Origin: Stereocaulon alpinum
Lineage: Eukaryota > Ascomycota > Lecanoromycetes > Lecanorales > Stereocaulaceae
Assembly: GCA_018257865.1 (NCBI GenBank)
Contig: JAEUBA010000011.1
Location: 62,001-126,000 of the forward strand
DNA length: 64,000 nucleotides
Direction: 5' to 3'
The notes beneath the pieces are model-generated. The model was not told where the DNA came from. It saw only the letters and a list, made by a program, of their open reading frames with translations, and ran no database searches. Of the stretch, positions 22,797-34,229 are shown piece after piece (position 1 is the stretch's first letter; the number at the start of each line of letters is the position of its first letter). A program made the position numbers and the translations under genes.

Positions 22797-24148
22797 TCAT
22801 GCGGCTTCAATTGCCTTCTTTGGCTTCTTCATCTTTTCGACTGAACCCTCACCATCCACCCCTTCGCTTTGCACCGCACCTTTCCCCTCAACCATCTCCC
22901 TAGCCTCCTTCTTCTGCTGCCTGAGCTTCTCCCTCCGCTCCTTGATCTCCTTACTCATCTCCTCATCCGCCAACCTCTTCACCTTTTTCCGTCTCGACTC
23001 AGCTCCTGTCTCCTCCTTAGGTCCACCATCAACCTCCTTCCTCTTCGTCCCTTTCACAAGCACTTCCACCGCCCCATTTGTAGCAGCCTCAAGCGCTCCT
23101 CGCTTTCTCTTCTTCCCCTTCTGGGCCGCATTCGCCTTAGCCTCAGCGGCTTCATCGTCTTCGAGTATCATAGCCTCATCAGTCCATAACTCCTCTGCTA
23201 GCCATATCGGTAGCGCCATTGTATTCGGTCCTTTGATATGCACCGCTCGCACATTTCGCCATGCGATCAATTTATCTGTCAGGCCTGCCACCACGGCTTC
23301 GATATTCGCAGCTACTTGCTCTGGCGTGAAAGATGTGAGGCCGACTTTCACGGACGTGGTGGTTGAGGGGTGGAGGTGGATTTGCGCTGTTGAAAGTGTG
23401 CGTTGGATTTCTTTGGCGATTTGAGGTGGTGCGATTAGGGATGAGGGGTCTGTTGGTTCCTTTTTGGTTTTCGTGCTGGGAAGAGCTGCGTTTTTCTTTT
23501 CTTTTGGTTTTGGGGGTTGGAGGTTTACGGGTATAGGTCGCTTTGGTGTGGTTTTGTAGAAGGTCTTTCCGAGGGTTTTGGCGAGGTATGATATTATTCG
23601 GTCGTCTGCGAGGAAAATGTCGTAGGAATCTCGTAATTGACGCTTTGCTTCGAAGGAGTGGTATTTTGCTTCGAGCTTCTTAATGCTGACCACTTTCGTG
23701 ATTCGTTTTGCTAGGTCAGGAGGGAAAGCGGGATGGGCGATTGCGTCTTTGAATTGGCGTTGAGGGTCGGGCGTTATGAGGCAGATTGATGTGTTTGGGG
23801 AGGTGTTCAGGGAGTGTGGGAGGGCGACTTTGCGGGGTTTGAGCTGTTGTTTGTCGGTTATGAACTTCTTTGCTGAAAGGACGAGCCATATTGGTTCTGC
23901 TTCGGAGACAGAGTTGTCTGGAGAGGTGGGATCGGTGATTAGGAGGTTTTTGGTGGTCGCGGAGGCTTCCTTCTGCTGGGAGGAGGTCTTGATGTGCTTC
24001 AATAGTGCGCTGGATGCTCGTAGGGTCTGCTCAAAATTAGCTGAATGTCAGATACGGAAGGCTTTTCATTTTCCACCTGATCTCGGTCTAGCTGATACGG
24101 CGAGCCAGACTCGGCCCACGTCGTCAGTGCTGTTGACTCTGGCGCCAT
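22797..24148 (-). CDS. Ribosomal L1-domain nucleolar protein (Utp30/Cic1/RSL1D1-like)
   Basis: Exon 1 is 24148-24077 and exon 2 is 24026-22797; the intron is 50 bases. The 433-residue product starts MAPESTALTTW and continues into TLRASSALLKHI, the usual first helix of L1-like ribosome biogenesis factors. The middle carries the L1 core with YDIFLADDRIISYLAKTLGK, FYKTTPKRPIPV, a helix QIAKEIQRTLSTAQIHL, VGLTSFTPEQVAANIEAVV and the IKGPNTMALPIW strand. The last 130 residues are Lys/Arg/Glu-rich with repeated KRKR and RRKK clusters, as expected for nucleolar localisation. The family acts in small- or large-subunit pre-rRNA processing. I cannot separate Utp30 from Cic1 by eye. Confidence 0.88.
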
Positions 24149-24457
24149 AGTTGAAAGCTTCCAATTACTGTAGTTTCGTGGGAGTTTGCAATTATCAGCG
24201 TGGAATTTCTTCGGCGAGAAATGGCACGGATCAACGTTTCCCCGTGAGTCTTGGCAAGATTTAGGGCTGAATCGAGGCTGAAGAGATCCGTAGGGATCGA
24301 GGGGATCTCAGCTATAGCATCATGTTCGATAATACCCCGGGCACCATTCGCCATCAAGAGAGGCTTCACTCAAATAGATAGCTATAGCTACTACAAAGTT
24401 TTATACGAACACTACTTCCAGCCTCCGATCTGCCGCTGGTCCCTCTCAATATCCATC
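24149..24457. other. Spacer upstream of the L1-domain gene
   Basis: About 310 bases between the L1-domain start and the C2H2 stop. Short frames on both strands lack family features. Nothing else was seen. Confidence 0.4.
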
Positions 24458-25223
24458 CTAAATAGTACTCCTGTGCACGCTAGCCATATGCCTATAGAGA
24501 TTGTCCGGTCTCGTATTGGGGTATTCACAAGACTCGTATAGACAATAAAAGCGAGGCCCAAGCTTGTGCACACCACGTTCATGTCTGTCACGGTCTTTTC
24601 GGTAGCGCGACCCTGGGTATGGACATTCTGGCATAGAGCACTTGTGGGGTTTTGTGTGTTTCGTTGTGTGGGTGCTGCAAGTTGAAGAGTGACTAATCAG
24701 CATTGGGTTGAGGATTGGAAAGACAACAGGGTCTTATGATAGGGTGGACCGTTCCTCGGCTCATTCAACTTATTACTTGGACGACTCACTTGAGTTTGTT
24801 TAGGTGTGTGAATGTCTCGCTGCATTCTGGACATCTGAGTGACGGTAAAGAAATACTGTGTTTTGTATGGACAACTGGCCGTTATGATTGGGTTCTTACA
24901 TTGTTTGGTGAATGAGCGTCTCCTAATAAGCAGAAATTGGCTGCTGAAGAAAAAGAACTTCGGAAAGGGTCGTTGGCTTCGAAGTTAACGAAGCAGGTCT
25001 GGTCGTTCTCCTGTTGTGATACAGGTATGGATTGTGGGGCTGGCGCTTCTGGTTTTTGGTAACTATGCTGTGTTGTGTTATACAGGATTGCGCTATGTTC
25101 TTCAGCAGTGGTGGCGGCTACTGGAAATGGAGAGTCACTGCCCAGCAGTGCCGGATTAGCGTATGGAAGGGGTGGTTGAGCAAGATCGTTCTTTGAACGT
25201 GAATGAGGTTCGCTAAGAATCAA
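24458..25223 (-). CDS. C2H2 zinc-finger protein, 5' structure uncertain
   Basis: The 3' exon 24692-24458 encodes zinc fingers: KCSMPECPYPGSRYRKDRDRHERGVH and FYCLYESCEYPNTRPDNLYRHMASVH, each with C-x4/5-C and H-x4-H spacing. It joins over 24693-24789 (GTGAGT donor) to a 45-base exon, 24834-24790, coding CPECSETFTHLNKL, a third partial finger. Upstream frames at 25223-24900 encode a Ser/Pro/Gln-rich region typical of a transcription-factor activation domain, but its frame does not join the small exon at the obvious GTAAGA donor. A different splice using the TTATTAG acceptor just before 24923 would restore frame. A further exon at 25567-25280 (MEYEGIMLHESRV...) may be the start. The role is probably DNA binding; the target is unknown. 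Confidence 0.55.
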
Positions 25224-25745
25224 ACCTAGAGGAGAAGGAATTCCGTGCGTGTTGCGGAGGTACGCAGGAAGAACAGTGTTCAGACAAAATCAATGAACGT
25301 TGGAAGAGAGGCTAAAGGCAGAACGCGAGAAATTGGAGAGGCCAGCACCAAGACTGGCGACACGCAAAGAATAAATATATGAATTAGGTCTGTGAGGAGG
25401 AGTGTATGTACTGATGTTCGGCAGTAGGCCTGCGGTCCACTGACTTGTACGTTAGGGCTCACTTGCTTTGGTTGGTGCCCTATGTGAGACCCCGCATCGT
25501 ACCGGTGGTCTCGATGATCCTTATCAGCAACTCTTGATTCGTGTAACATGATGCCTTCATACTCCATAGGTGAATCTATACTGCATCAAGACTTGTAGGC
25601 CTCAGCTAGCTTGGCAGTAGCCTTGATCTACTGCCTTGCGTCACTACTCTGCATGCTCAGCTAAAGCCGGACGTATCTCTCACAGGCACTCAACCTTCGA
25701 AATCCTCTTTCATACTCCCGAGCAAGTAGTTCTAAGGCTTTCAAC

Positions 25746-26388
25746 ATGAGTCCCACAAACATTCATAACGCGTCTGATCTGCTCAGACGTGCTGGCTACC
25801 CGATTGAAGACCAAGCAATCATCCGACCCTTCGGTAGACAGGTCTACATTGACGTAGGGACTCACTCGCAGGAGGACATCAACAAATTCCGCAAACTACT
25901 CAATTGTGGTATCCAGGATCAATGGGGTCTCGAATGCCGGAGACAACGTCCCAGCCTTCCGAGTAGTGTCCGCAGCTGGTCTCATGAGCATCCCGAAACT
26001 TTGTGTCTCTGATGCCTTCGCGTCGAAATTCGCACTAAAGGACTCTGGCTATCGTCGACACGAACGACCAGAAGAGCCAGGTAACGAGCCGAAGGAGCCA
26101 CTGTGTTATATTCTCATCGTATAAGGTAGCAACGCATCCGAACGTTCCAAAATAATCACCAAGTCCACATTGGAAGGAGCTGCCCGGGCAATGCTCCACG
26201 AGGCTGCGAATGGGTTTTCTGTTGTCTTTTCTGGGGCAACTTTCCGGACCAATGTCGCCAATATGTTTCCTGAGTACCAGTCGCCTGGGAATTTGAAGTT
26301 CGTCAGGGTCACGGATATTGCGGAATTGAACGCTATGGCCACTGTTGGAGACAATCGTAGAGATGGTAAAGTTGGGATACTCTGCTAG
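25746..26388 (+). CDS. Small protein of unknown function, three exons
   Basis: Exons 25746..25908, 25955..26080 and 26126..26388 keep phase (leftovers of 1 and 1 base) and give 183 residues. Both introns are very short, 46 and 45 bases, with GTATCC and GTAACG donors. The product begins MSPTNIHNASDLLRRAGYPIEDQAIIRPFG and continues with VSAAGLMSIPKLCVSDAFASKF and GAARAMLHEAANGFSVVFSG. It has a mixed alpha/beta look, with no signal peptide or membrane helix. I recognise no family. The model rests on splice logic alone, so a decayed fragment remains possible. Confidence 0.5.
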
Positions 26389-26773
26389 GTGAATTTCCAA
26401 GTGTCATCTCTTGAATTCTAGACATGAAAATGACTGATACTTGGAGTACCACCGTCTGCTTCTTCACAGGCGTCATAAGACGTTCTACATGAGTACAGTA
26501 TTCTGATGCCATCAAGGAGGTTGCTGAGGCTGATCCTTCAAGCGTGTGCTTTTGGTGGTGTAGCGTTGGTCAAAGGACTTAAATCTAAATGTGAACATAG
26601 TCGAACAGCAATATATGAGCTCACAAGTCAGTTCCTATTGGAAACAACACCAAAACATTGGGTTTTGGCATCGCTGGCTGGTGACCTGATAAGTTCAAAT
26701 CTTCTGTGAAAGTTTCTGTGACAATTTAAATGGATCGAATGATACAATTCTAGGTAGAAATGACGGCTTAATT

Positions 26774-28106
26774 CTACTTGTACAGTAAGTCATCCACCAT
26801 CTCAGCAATAGCCAGCGAGCTTGTTAACCCCGGACTTTCAATGCCCAGTAGGTTGACAAAACCTTCATACCCCTCCTCCTTCCTGATCACAAAATCCAGG
26901 AATCCATCCCCATTACCTTTCCACACTGCGCCTCCTTTACCTAATTTGGGCCTAATACCACTATAATCTAACTGCACTTTCTCTTTCCGAATACTCGGCA
27001 TGTAGAACTCAATCTCTTCAAGTGCAGCAGGAAGCCTTGGCTCGTTGACAGAAAGATCCGTAGGATCGTCAACCCATTCAACATCCGGACCGAATCGGAT
27101 AGCGCCAGTCATATCCATAGTCAGATGAGTACCGAGACCAGCGGCTCCACTCGTAGGAGCGGGGTAGACAAGAATTTTTGGGCGAGGCATAGGCGCAGAG
27201 TAAGAGTAGTAAGAGCCCTTTGCATAGTATGGTGTGACATGCCGTGAAGGCGGGAGAATGCTGTTTGAGAGCGGTACAGCGGCGAGACCTGCGCTATTAA
27301 TTATCACATCGGCAGTCACCGAAGTAACCTCCGAAGGCGAGGGAGATGTAGTGAGGATCCTCCAGCCTTGAGAACCTGAGTCGAGAGGCTCGACGGACTC
27401 TACGTTTGTGTGGCAGGCTAAATCCCCGCCTTTGGATTGGAAGTCGGATTCCAGATATGACATATAGGCATGCGAGTCCACAATGCCCGTTGTTGGACTT
27501 TCTAGAACAGCTTCTCTGGCAAGCACGTCAGGTTCACGAACACGGGCTTCGTCCAATGAGATAAATTGCATTGGAACCCCAATTGACTTGGCGAAGTCAT
27601 GAGTCTTTACAAGCCCCTCATGCTGCTCAGCGTTCTGTGCAAGAATCCACTTCTTCGAATTGCGGTATGGGATGTTTTGCTTCTCGCAGAGGTCGTACAT
27701 CATCTGCTTGCCTTTGAGACACAATCTTGTCTTGAGGGAGGTTGGGCCGTAGTAGATGCCGGCATGGATCACCTACTTGATCAATTAGGTAAGTTGGGAT
27801 GGTCGGTCAAAGAGATGAGATCTTCACCTCTGAGTTGCGACTGCTTGTCTCTGTGCCCACCGCTCCGTGCCTTTCAAGCAGGAGAGTCGAGGTGCCATCT
27901 CGCTCAGCTAGCTTCCTAGCAATTGCAAGACCCACAGCTCCAGCGCCAATCACCTAATATACTTTAGTCTGCATACCGTGAACGCACTGCATGCAATAGA
28001 AAGCGCCAACCACATGTGTAAAGTCAGCGCTCCGCACATGGGACGTCGAGAACCCTCGTAAAGCGCATGGCTTGATCAATTGGCAGCGCAACGCTCCTCC
28101 AAACAT
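26774..28106 (-). CDS. L-2-hydroxyglutarate dehydrogenase, mitochondrial FAD enzyme
   Basis: Three exons: 28106-28011, 27953-27828 and 27772-26774, 406 residues. The enzyme oxidises L-2-hydroxyglutarate, a side product of malate dehydrogenase, to 2-oxoglutarate. The first 30 residues are basic and Ser/Arg-rich (LRCQLIKPCALRGFSTSHVR), a good mitochondrial presequence. The FAD-binding Rossmann motif VIGAGAVGLAIARKL starts exactly at exon 2 and ends with LLLERHGAVGTETSSRNSE, which joins VIHAGIYYGPTSLKTRLCLK in exon 3. The C-terminus has the DAO-type blocks SGIRPKLGKGG and GIESPGLTSSLAIAEMV. The stop is intact. The introns are 57 and 55 bases. Confidence 0.93.
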
Positions 28107-28684
28107 GTCAATCACAGGCTATCAAGCTTGAAGTTGTCATGGCTGAGCTAGCCAACCATATCATAGCGATCTCAAGCTTAGCTCGTGCTGGAGGTCCGTA
28201 ACGCCTATGACGTTTTCGCCGGAGATAAGATGGTCATTCGATGCAGGACGTTATATCTTGAGCAGAGGACAATACTGGCCGAGCGAGGTGTGAAACCTGC
28301 CACAACCTCCCGCTCGATCTGCCATCACAGAAATTACGCAACTGTACAGGGCGCTCCAAAGCCTGCTGGATCTCCTGTGATAGTCGTCTGTCTATGTGAG
28401 CTAGGCTATCTAGTTCGAAAACCTGTACCTTGATACTAAATGACTATAACATCTTCTCTGGCTTCCTTGCAGTCACTTAGCCTCCACAGGAGAAGTGGGT
28501 GTGATAACGTTTTGCTGTTAGTTGAGGTTGCCGTATTTTTTTCAGCATGACATTATCCTAAGACAATCATTTTTCTCTCTGGCTTGGCCTGCGCCCACGC
28601 ATCGATGTGCATTGTCCCCACGCCAACTCTGTACGCCACACCCTCTTTCATCTCAACTAACATGACATTATTCAAGCACCAGGC
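28107..28684. other. Spacer between the L2HGDH gene and the HET pseudogene
   Basis: About 580 bases. A plus-strand frame at 28185-28433 has no family features. Nothing else was seen. Confidence 0.4.
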
Positions 28685-31090
28685 TTACTTGCTATCAAAT
28701 CGCCGTTCGTCAAACCCGTAGGTATTTTGCGAGGTATTCACATCAGGTGCGTCAGGAAAATGGGATTTCTCAAGGGTCGTAGCTTCACTGTCAACTAACA
28801 AATCTGGATTGCCTTCCCCTCGATCCTCTTGCGAGACAGTCTTTGTTCGAGATATCATGATAGTCTCGTAGTGATTTTCAACATTCAATGTGGTCGAGAC
28901 GTCATCAGGAACGAATACATAGCCTGCAATGTATCCGTCGAGATCTCGCAGAGGTAAAGGGCAGACGGTATGATTTCTAGATGTCCACCCGTGAGAGTAG
29001 ATGGCTATATATAGATAGTGACCTATTCCAAGCTCAAAAGTACGTGTCGTTTCAGCTTCAAAGGCAATGTGATCGGTGCCCTTTCGCAGATTCGGCCCTA
29101 TCATTCTTTCGTCCTCGGGTGCGGTGGGATGGAAGAAGTACTGATCTGAATTGTCCGCTTTCCAATAGTATGGAACTCCGCCCTCTAATGCATCTCTTCA
29201 TTGGTAGTGATATAGGATACGCTTTACAGGGTCGCGATTTGCGGCCCTCGGAAATCGACAGTCCTTGCTTGAGAAAGTTTTACCGTCATCTCCAACCCAT
29301 ACAATCCGTGAGAGATTCTCCTCGGTATTACAACGTACTGCACCGACCCAACCGGCCCAAGACCAACTAGGATAGATCGGAAGGCCGGTCTGAGGGTCAC
29401 GCCGTCGTGTCATAGGGCCATCTGGCTGCCACAGGATTTGCGAATCTAATTCTGAACGAGGAATTCCAAAGAGTAGGTCGCTACGGAAGAGAGGGCGAAG
29501 GCGAGCTGCTACTCCTTCAAAGGCATTAAGTATATCTGATGCATACGTCAAGTGGCGAGGGGTGTAAGCTGCTACCGTTTTGTAATATGACAGCATGTTG
29601 ACACCACGGGAGTTCGGAATCAAGTTTCGCGAATTTCCATTCATCTGGGTTGTAATTGGTCTTCCTTTCAAGCCACTCTCCGTATCGTCTAGGCTCTCCA
29701 TGAATTCATCTGGACGATGCTGGCAGGTGAAGAAACACCGTTGATCTGCAACATAGAGAACCCTGCTCGACAACGTACGCTCTTGGAAAGTCCATGCCCG
29801 GGTGTTCCAAGAGGATTGATCGACTTGTTTCTCAAATAGTCTTGGTCGGTTGGCAAGAGACAGTCCTTGAACCTTCTCGATGAGCTGTGTGAAAGTACGC
29901 AATCTTGTTTGCCGTCCCGCCAACCCAGCGTCAGCGCTATTTCCAGAAGTGGATGCAATGGTGAGAACTGCCGCACTGTAGATGATGCCCATGGCCGCAA
30001 TCTGATTTGCTTTGTCTTCGGCATCATCTTGAATAATACAGAGGCTGTCGACCCATAAATGTCGCTCTCCAAGTTGTCTTACGAGATATATGGTATCTTT
30101 GACGGTCTCTGGTAGTTCTCCGAGCCTATTCAGAAGCGCTGCTTCTGTCTGAAGGTCGACTTTGGTGTCTATAGTATTGAGCAGTGTCTTGCTGCCGCCC
30201 CAAACATAGCTCAGAGCCAGATACCGAGAATCGTTATTACCTTCCACAATGCACATTCGTTGCACGTCAACGAGTCGAAAGCCCCTTGGCAAACTGACTG
30301 TCGGCTCTGGGCAAAAGGTTCCACCACACTTTCCATCAAGGCATGTCAGATACCAACGTTTGATTGTGCTAAGACTCATCCGACTTAGCGAGTTAGACTT
30401 TCCCTTCCTTGTATCGCTATCTTGTAGTTGCCCACCTGTCATGCCGTAGATAACGTGATCCGTAGACCCAATAACCGACTTTCCTTTGGGGAAGACATTA
30501 AGATGAATAAGAAGCTTCCGAGGACTGGTAGGGCTTGTTCCCATGGGTAAAATTCTTAGTGTACACATCACGGGCTTCCCATCAATCTCAAAGGGCAGCA
30601 TTTCCTCGTCAAAAGCAACTGTGATTGTGTGTGTAATTAAACGACAGAACGCACATTCTTTCTTCTATACGACCTGCTCAAGAGAGCTCAGTGGTACTGT
30701 TTCTAAGATTTGCTAAAATGGGCTGTTCAGTAGATACTTGAAATTAATATATTGACAAACGACGCACAAGTGGCTTGGGTCGGTATGCGGCAAGGTCTCC
30801 GGACTCTCGATCCACCACACCCGCGAAGGGGTGGTGGTGTCTATCTGCCTCTCAATCGGGGGCTTTTTGTATTTTCCCGCGTGCCAGTCCGAGTACGCTT
30901 TCTCGAGTCCTGGGTATAGTTCCTTTCCTGAAGCATTCAAGCCCGAAATACTATCGCTGGAGGCCGTAGTATCGGGTGTCTTGTCTCCACCCTCTTCATG
31001 CTGCTCAGAAGGTGGTTCGGACCGTCCGGTACCCTCTGCTCGTCGACCCTACTCATGAGCATCGCTCATTTCCTGTTCATTATCTGTCAT
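28685..31090 (-). pseudogene. HET-domain (heterokaryon incompatibility) gene with four in-frame stops
   Basis: One frame runs from the ATG at 31090 to 28685, 801 codon positions without any intron needed, but is cut by TAG at 31051-31049, TAG at 30715-30713, TAG at 30667-30665 and TGA at 29200-29198. Read through the stops it is a textbook HET protein. It has LCVVCQYINFKYLL and ECAFCRLI near the N-terminus, then the HET core RYLALSYVWGG, LWVDSLCIIQDD, MGIIYSAAVLTIAS, and WNTRAWTFQERTLSSRVLY. The C-terminal half has SWSWAGWVG and ends acidic. HET proteins trigger cell death when unlike strains fuse. The three TAG codons could each come from CAG by a CpA-to-TpA change, as RIP makes. A 45-base intron around the TGA is the only alternative I could find for that stop; it cannot explain the others. 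Confidence 0.85.
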
Positions 31091-32284
31091 CTTAAAGAGA
31101 TCATATCCCGTACATTTAGTCCGATTGCGGCGGCACTCTAGTCCTCAAGATGGGTGATCACTGAAGGCACGGAATCAGAACATTCTCACGCACGATTACA
31201 TTGCCAATTCGGAGACTAGAATTTCTCAATAGGTAGGAACTCAATCATCATTCCAAGCTCCGTGTTCTTGAAGACTTGATGGCATCCCACATGATTTTGA
31301 GCCACTTGTCTTCCCGGACCATGGGATGGGATGCTAAGGCGGCCAAGGCAATCCCGGCATTGTAGATCCTTGGCCTCGCAGTCCTTTCTGCTAGCCATGT
31401 ATTTCGAAGGCCAGCACCTCCTTCTACAGACACAGCACGACTGCAATGCCAAACGAAGCTCTGTCATGGTATGCAATGGTTTATCTGATTGTTGGAAGTA
31501 CTGCCATAACTTTCAGAGTTTCAGAAGCTGCGGTGGTGGCAAAGAATCACGGTCTCCTTGAGAATTTCCAAAAACATCGTGGGCCGGTTTCAATCAGTGA
31601 GGTTTCCTCAGCAGTAAACTCAATAACAGCCCTTATGGAAACCATGATGACTATAAGGTCTAAAGTTCAGCTAGAAGGCTTCCTTTGCTCGTACGGACTG
31701 CTACTGGAAAGTAAGTATTGCGGAGGTAGAGTAGAAGGTAAGGGAACTAAGATAGGAATAGTAGCTTGTCTACATTTGCCAACTCTTGGTGGGTAGGATC
31801 ACCCATGCTCAGACCCACAAGACCATCAATATGGGAAGACATCTACAGACAGAGACGTCACCTCGTATAAATCTTACTATTTTGTAGACCGAACTGTAGA
31901 CTGGAACCATGCAAGGGCATATGACAACCATTCCTGCTGCCGCAGTGTCTCCAATGGCGAGAGGCTCTAATCCCCACAAGTCTTCCAAGTCCCTGTCATA
32001 AGCCGTGCCATACCATATATTGTATGTATTTTGCATTCCGGGTCCTCCAACCTGAGCTTATAGACTGACGTTAGGCCACCTCATGCCATTGAAAGTCCAA
32101 TGTGGTGTGCTGGGCATTGGCGCAATTCCCTTGCCCTCAAACTCACAAAATTTGACCGTGGAGGAAAGATGATGGTTTTTGAGGTTGCGGCAGCAAGGCG
32201 TGGACTACGTGCAGGAGTACAAAAGTGAATTTCTTCTCCCGTATCGAGCCCCTTCGATCGATTTTTTCAATGTCATTGGTGATT
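31091..32284. other. Region with broken, unassigned open frames
   Basis: About 1.2 kb upstream of the HET pseudogene. On the plus strand, 31446-31796 is open (MPNEALSWYAMVYLIV...) and could splice at GTAAGT near 31711. On the minus strand, 31650-31216 reads like decayed protein (ALAASHPMVREDKWLKIMWD) with stops and a frame change. Neither strand gives a convincing gene. Confidence 0.4.
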
Positions 32285-34036
32285 TCAGTCCAGAACACTC
32301 AGCATGTCTTGGACACTAGCGAACTTCTCCCGCGGCTTCCCTTTGGCCTTGCCTCTTCCAATCTCTACTGCATCGATCTTCTTCCAATCGTTCCAATCAA
32401 CAGTCCTCAGACCTCTTTGATCAGCCTCCAATCTCAATGCGTCCCATCCTTGCCCGCCGGCCATAAATGGTTGCTTGCTTTCCCAGTCTTCTGCAACTGC
32501 TTCTGCAGTAGAGAAGGCGTCTTCCATGGTATTGGCGATCACACCAGCCGGGCCTCGCTTTACCCAGCCTGAGCAATACATGCCTGGAATGCCTGTACCA
32601 TCAGATGAAAGACTAGTGATGCGTCCATAGCCATCATTTGGAATGATGCCTCTTCTCTCATCGAAGTCGATGCCCAAATCTTTCATACCGTCGATCGATT
32701 CAGACTTGTAGCCAATGCTTCGGAAAGCTAGCGATGTTGCCATTGTCACCTCCTCGTCCGTAGGCTCGACCCTAGCCGATGAATCAAACGGGTCAGGACC
32801 GAGCAATGAATTCTTACTAAAGGTGATTGCAGATAGATCGTTGGAGCCGGTGCCGGAACAATGGAATTGTGTTGGTGAGAGAAGAAAATCTAGGGACCAA
32901 GCCTTTTGCGCCTTAGCAGCTGGTGTTGAGGAACCTTTCAATAATAGTTGGGTAAGACGCTTTGTTGTCCGGGGCAGCTTCGTAACATCGGAGGGAAAGA
33001 GAGAAGGATCTATAGGGCGAAAGGAGACCGAAGGAAGGTTCAAGAGTTCACGAACTTCCTTGATGGTAAAAGCAGCCTAGGAAGGCATCAATGACATTGA
33101 GTTGCAGGAACTAAGACTTGGCTAGGAACACCCACCTGCATTGGCCCTCTTCTACCAAGTACGTGGACACGCTTGACTCTGCTTTTCGAAAGCGTGGCAA
33201 GAGCGTATTCGGTCATGTCTGTCTTCCGTAGTTCATCGACACTAGTTAACAGCGTACGTGCTACATCTAAAGCCACGTTGCCTTGGCCAATGATGACGGC
33301 TTCCTCGCCAGACTCGAGGTTTGGCGCGAAACCCGCATGTTCAGGCAAACCATTGTACCAGCCAACGAAGTCACGTGCGGAGTAAATGCCTTTCACACTA
33401 TCTTCACCGGGAACTCCTAGTTTCCGATCCTTTGTAGCGCCATAGGCGAATAGAATAGCATTGTAGTGATCTCTAAGAGACGCTAGAGGCATCCCTTTTC
33501 CTACGTCGATGTTTCCAATAAAATTGAAGCGTGGAGAGGAAGCAACCTCTCCGAACTTATCCTGGCAGTTCTGAATTGCCAATGTCAGACCTGAATTATA
33601 TCAAGAGAGATCGAGCATTGTACAAGATCATTCGGAGGATAGGAGAAGATGACGCTGCCGTTTGTGAAATCATCCGAATTACCTTGACTTCTGAATGGTC
33701 TGGCGCAACGCCAAACCGCACTAACCCAAAGGGTACAGGAAGATACTCATACATGTCCACAACTGCATTCTCGATACTCGACATCACCTTGTAAGCCGTA
33801 TAGAAGCCCGCAGGTCCAGACCCAAGGACAGCCATTCGGAAAGGCCGCCCATCTTTGACAATATGGCTATTGTGCCGCCTTTGGATCGGATGGATGGGTC
33901 GAGGAAGGACTTTCGATAATAGGTATGAGCTTGAGGAAATTCTCGAGATGCAGTTAGCTTGACAAGCAGCGCTCATTGCAGTGTGACGAATCTGAAGGAA
34001 GATCCTCATAAATCGGAGGGCAGATGAGATCCGCAT
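32285..34036 (-). CDS. ARH1: NADPH:adrenodoxin (ferredoxin) reductase, mitochondrial
   Basis: Three exons: 34036-33683, 33570-33136 and 33076-32285, about 526 residues. The enzyme passes electrons from NADPH to mitochondrial ferredoxin for iron-sulphur cluster and heme A synthesis. Motifs are the FAD fold VLGSGPAGFYTAYKV, then YLPVPFGLVRFGVAPDH, and after the first splice NCQDKFGEV and GNIDVGKG. The NADPH fold follows in IIGQGNVALDVARTLL, with RRGPMQAAFTIKE restored by the second splice, and YCSGWVKRGPAGVIANTM near the end. The N-terminus is basic and Ser-rich, as in a mitochondrial presequence. The start is uncertain: in-frame ATGs at 34174, 34036, 34009 and 33976 are all possible. The gene is divergent from the membrane protein gene at 34230. 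Confidence 0.93.
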
Positions 34037-34229
34037 GGCCCTTATCGATTGCGGTTGTTGCCCCGGACTACCACTATTTAGCCGCGACCCAAACAAGTTA
34101 AGGCTTATCTTCCGATTCTGTTCCCTGTCATTTCGCCTTATCAAGGATCTCGTACATTGTGTTTCCAAGTACATATGATTGTATGATCTCGCACTTCAGT
34201 CTGTCGCTTCAAGCTGTCACTCGTTAGCA

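Noticed and set aside
31446..31796. Plus-strand 116-residue frame near the HET pseudogene
   Set aside because: A possible donor exists, but no partner exon or family was found, and the opposite strand reads like decayed protein.
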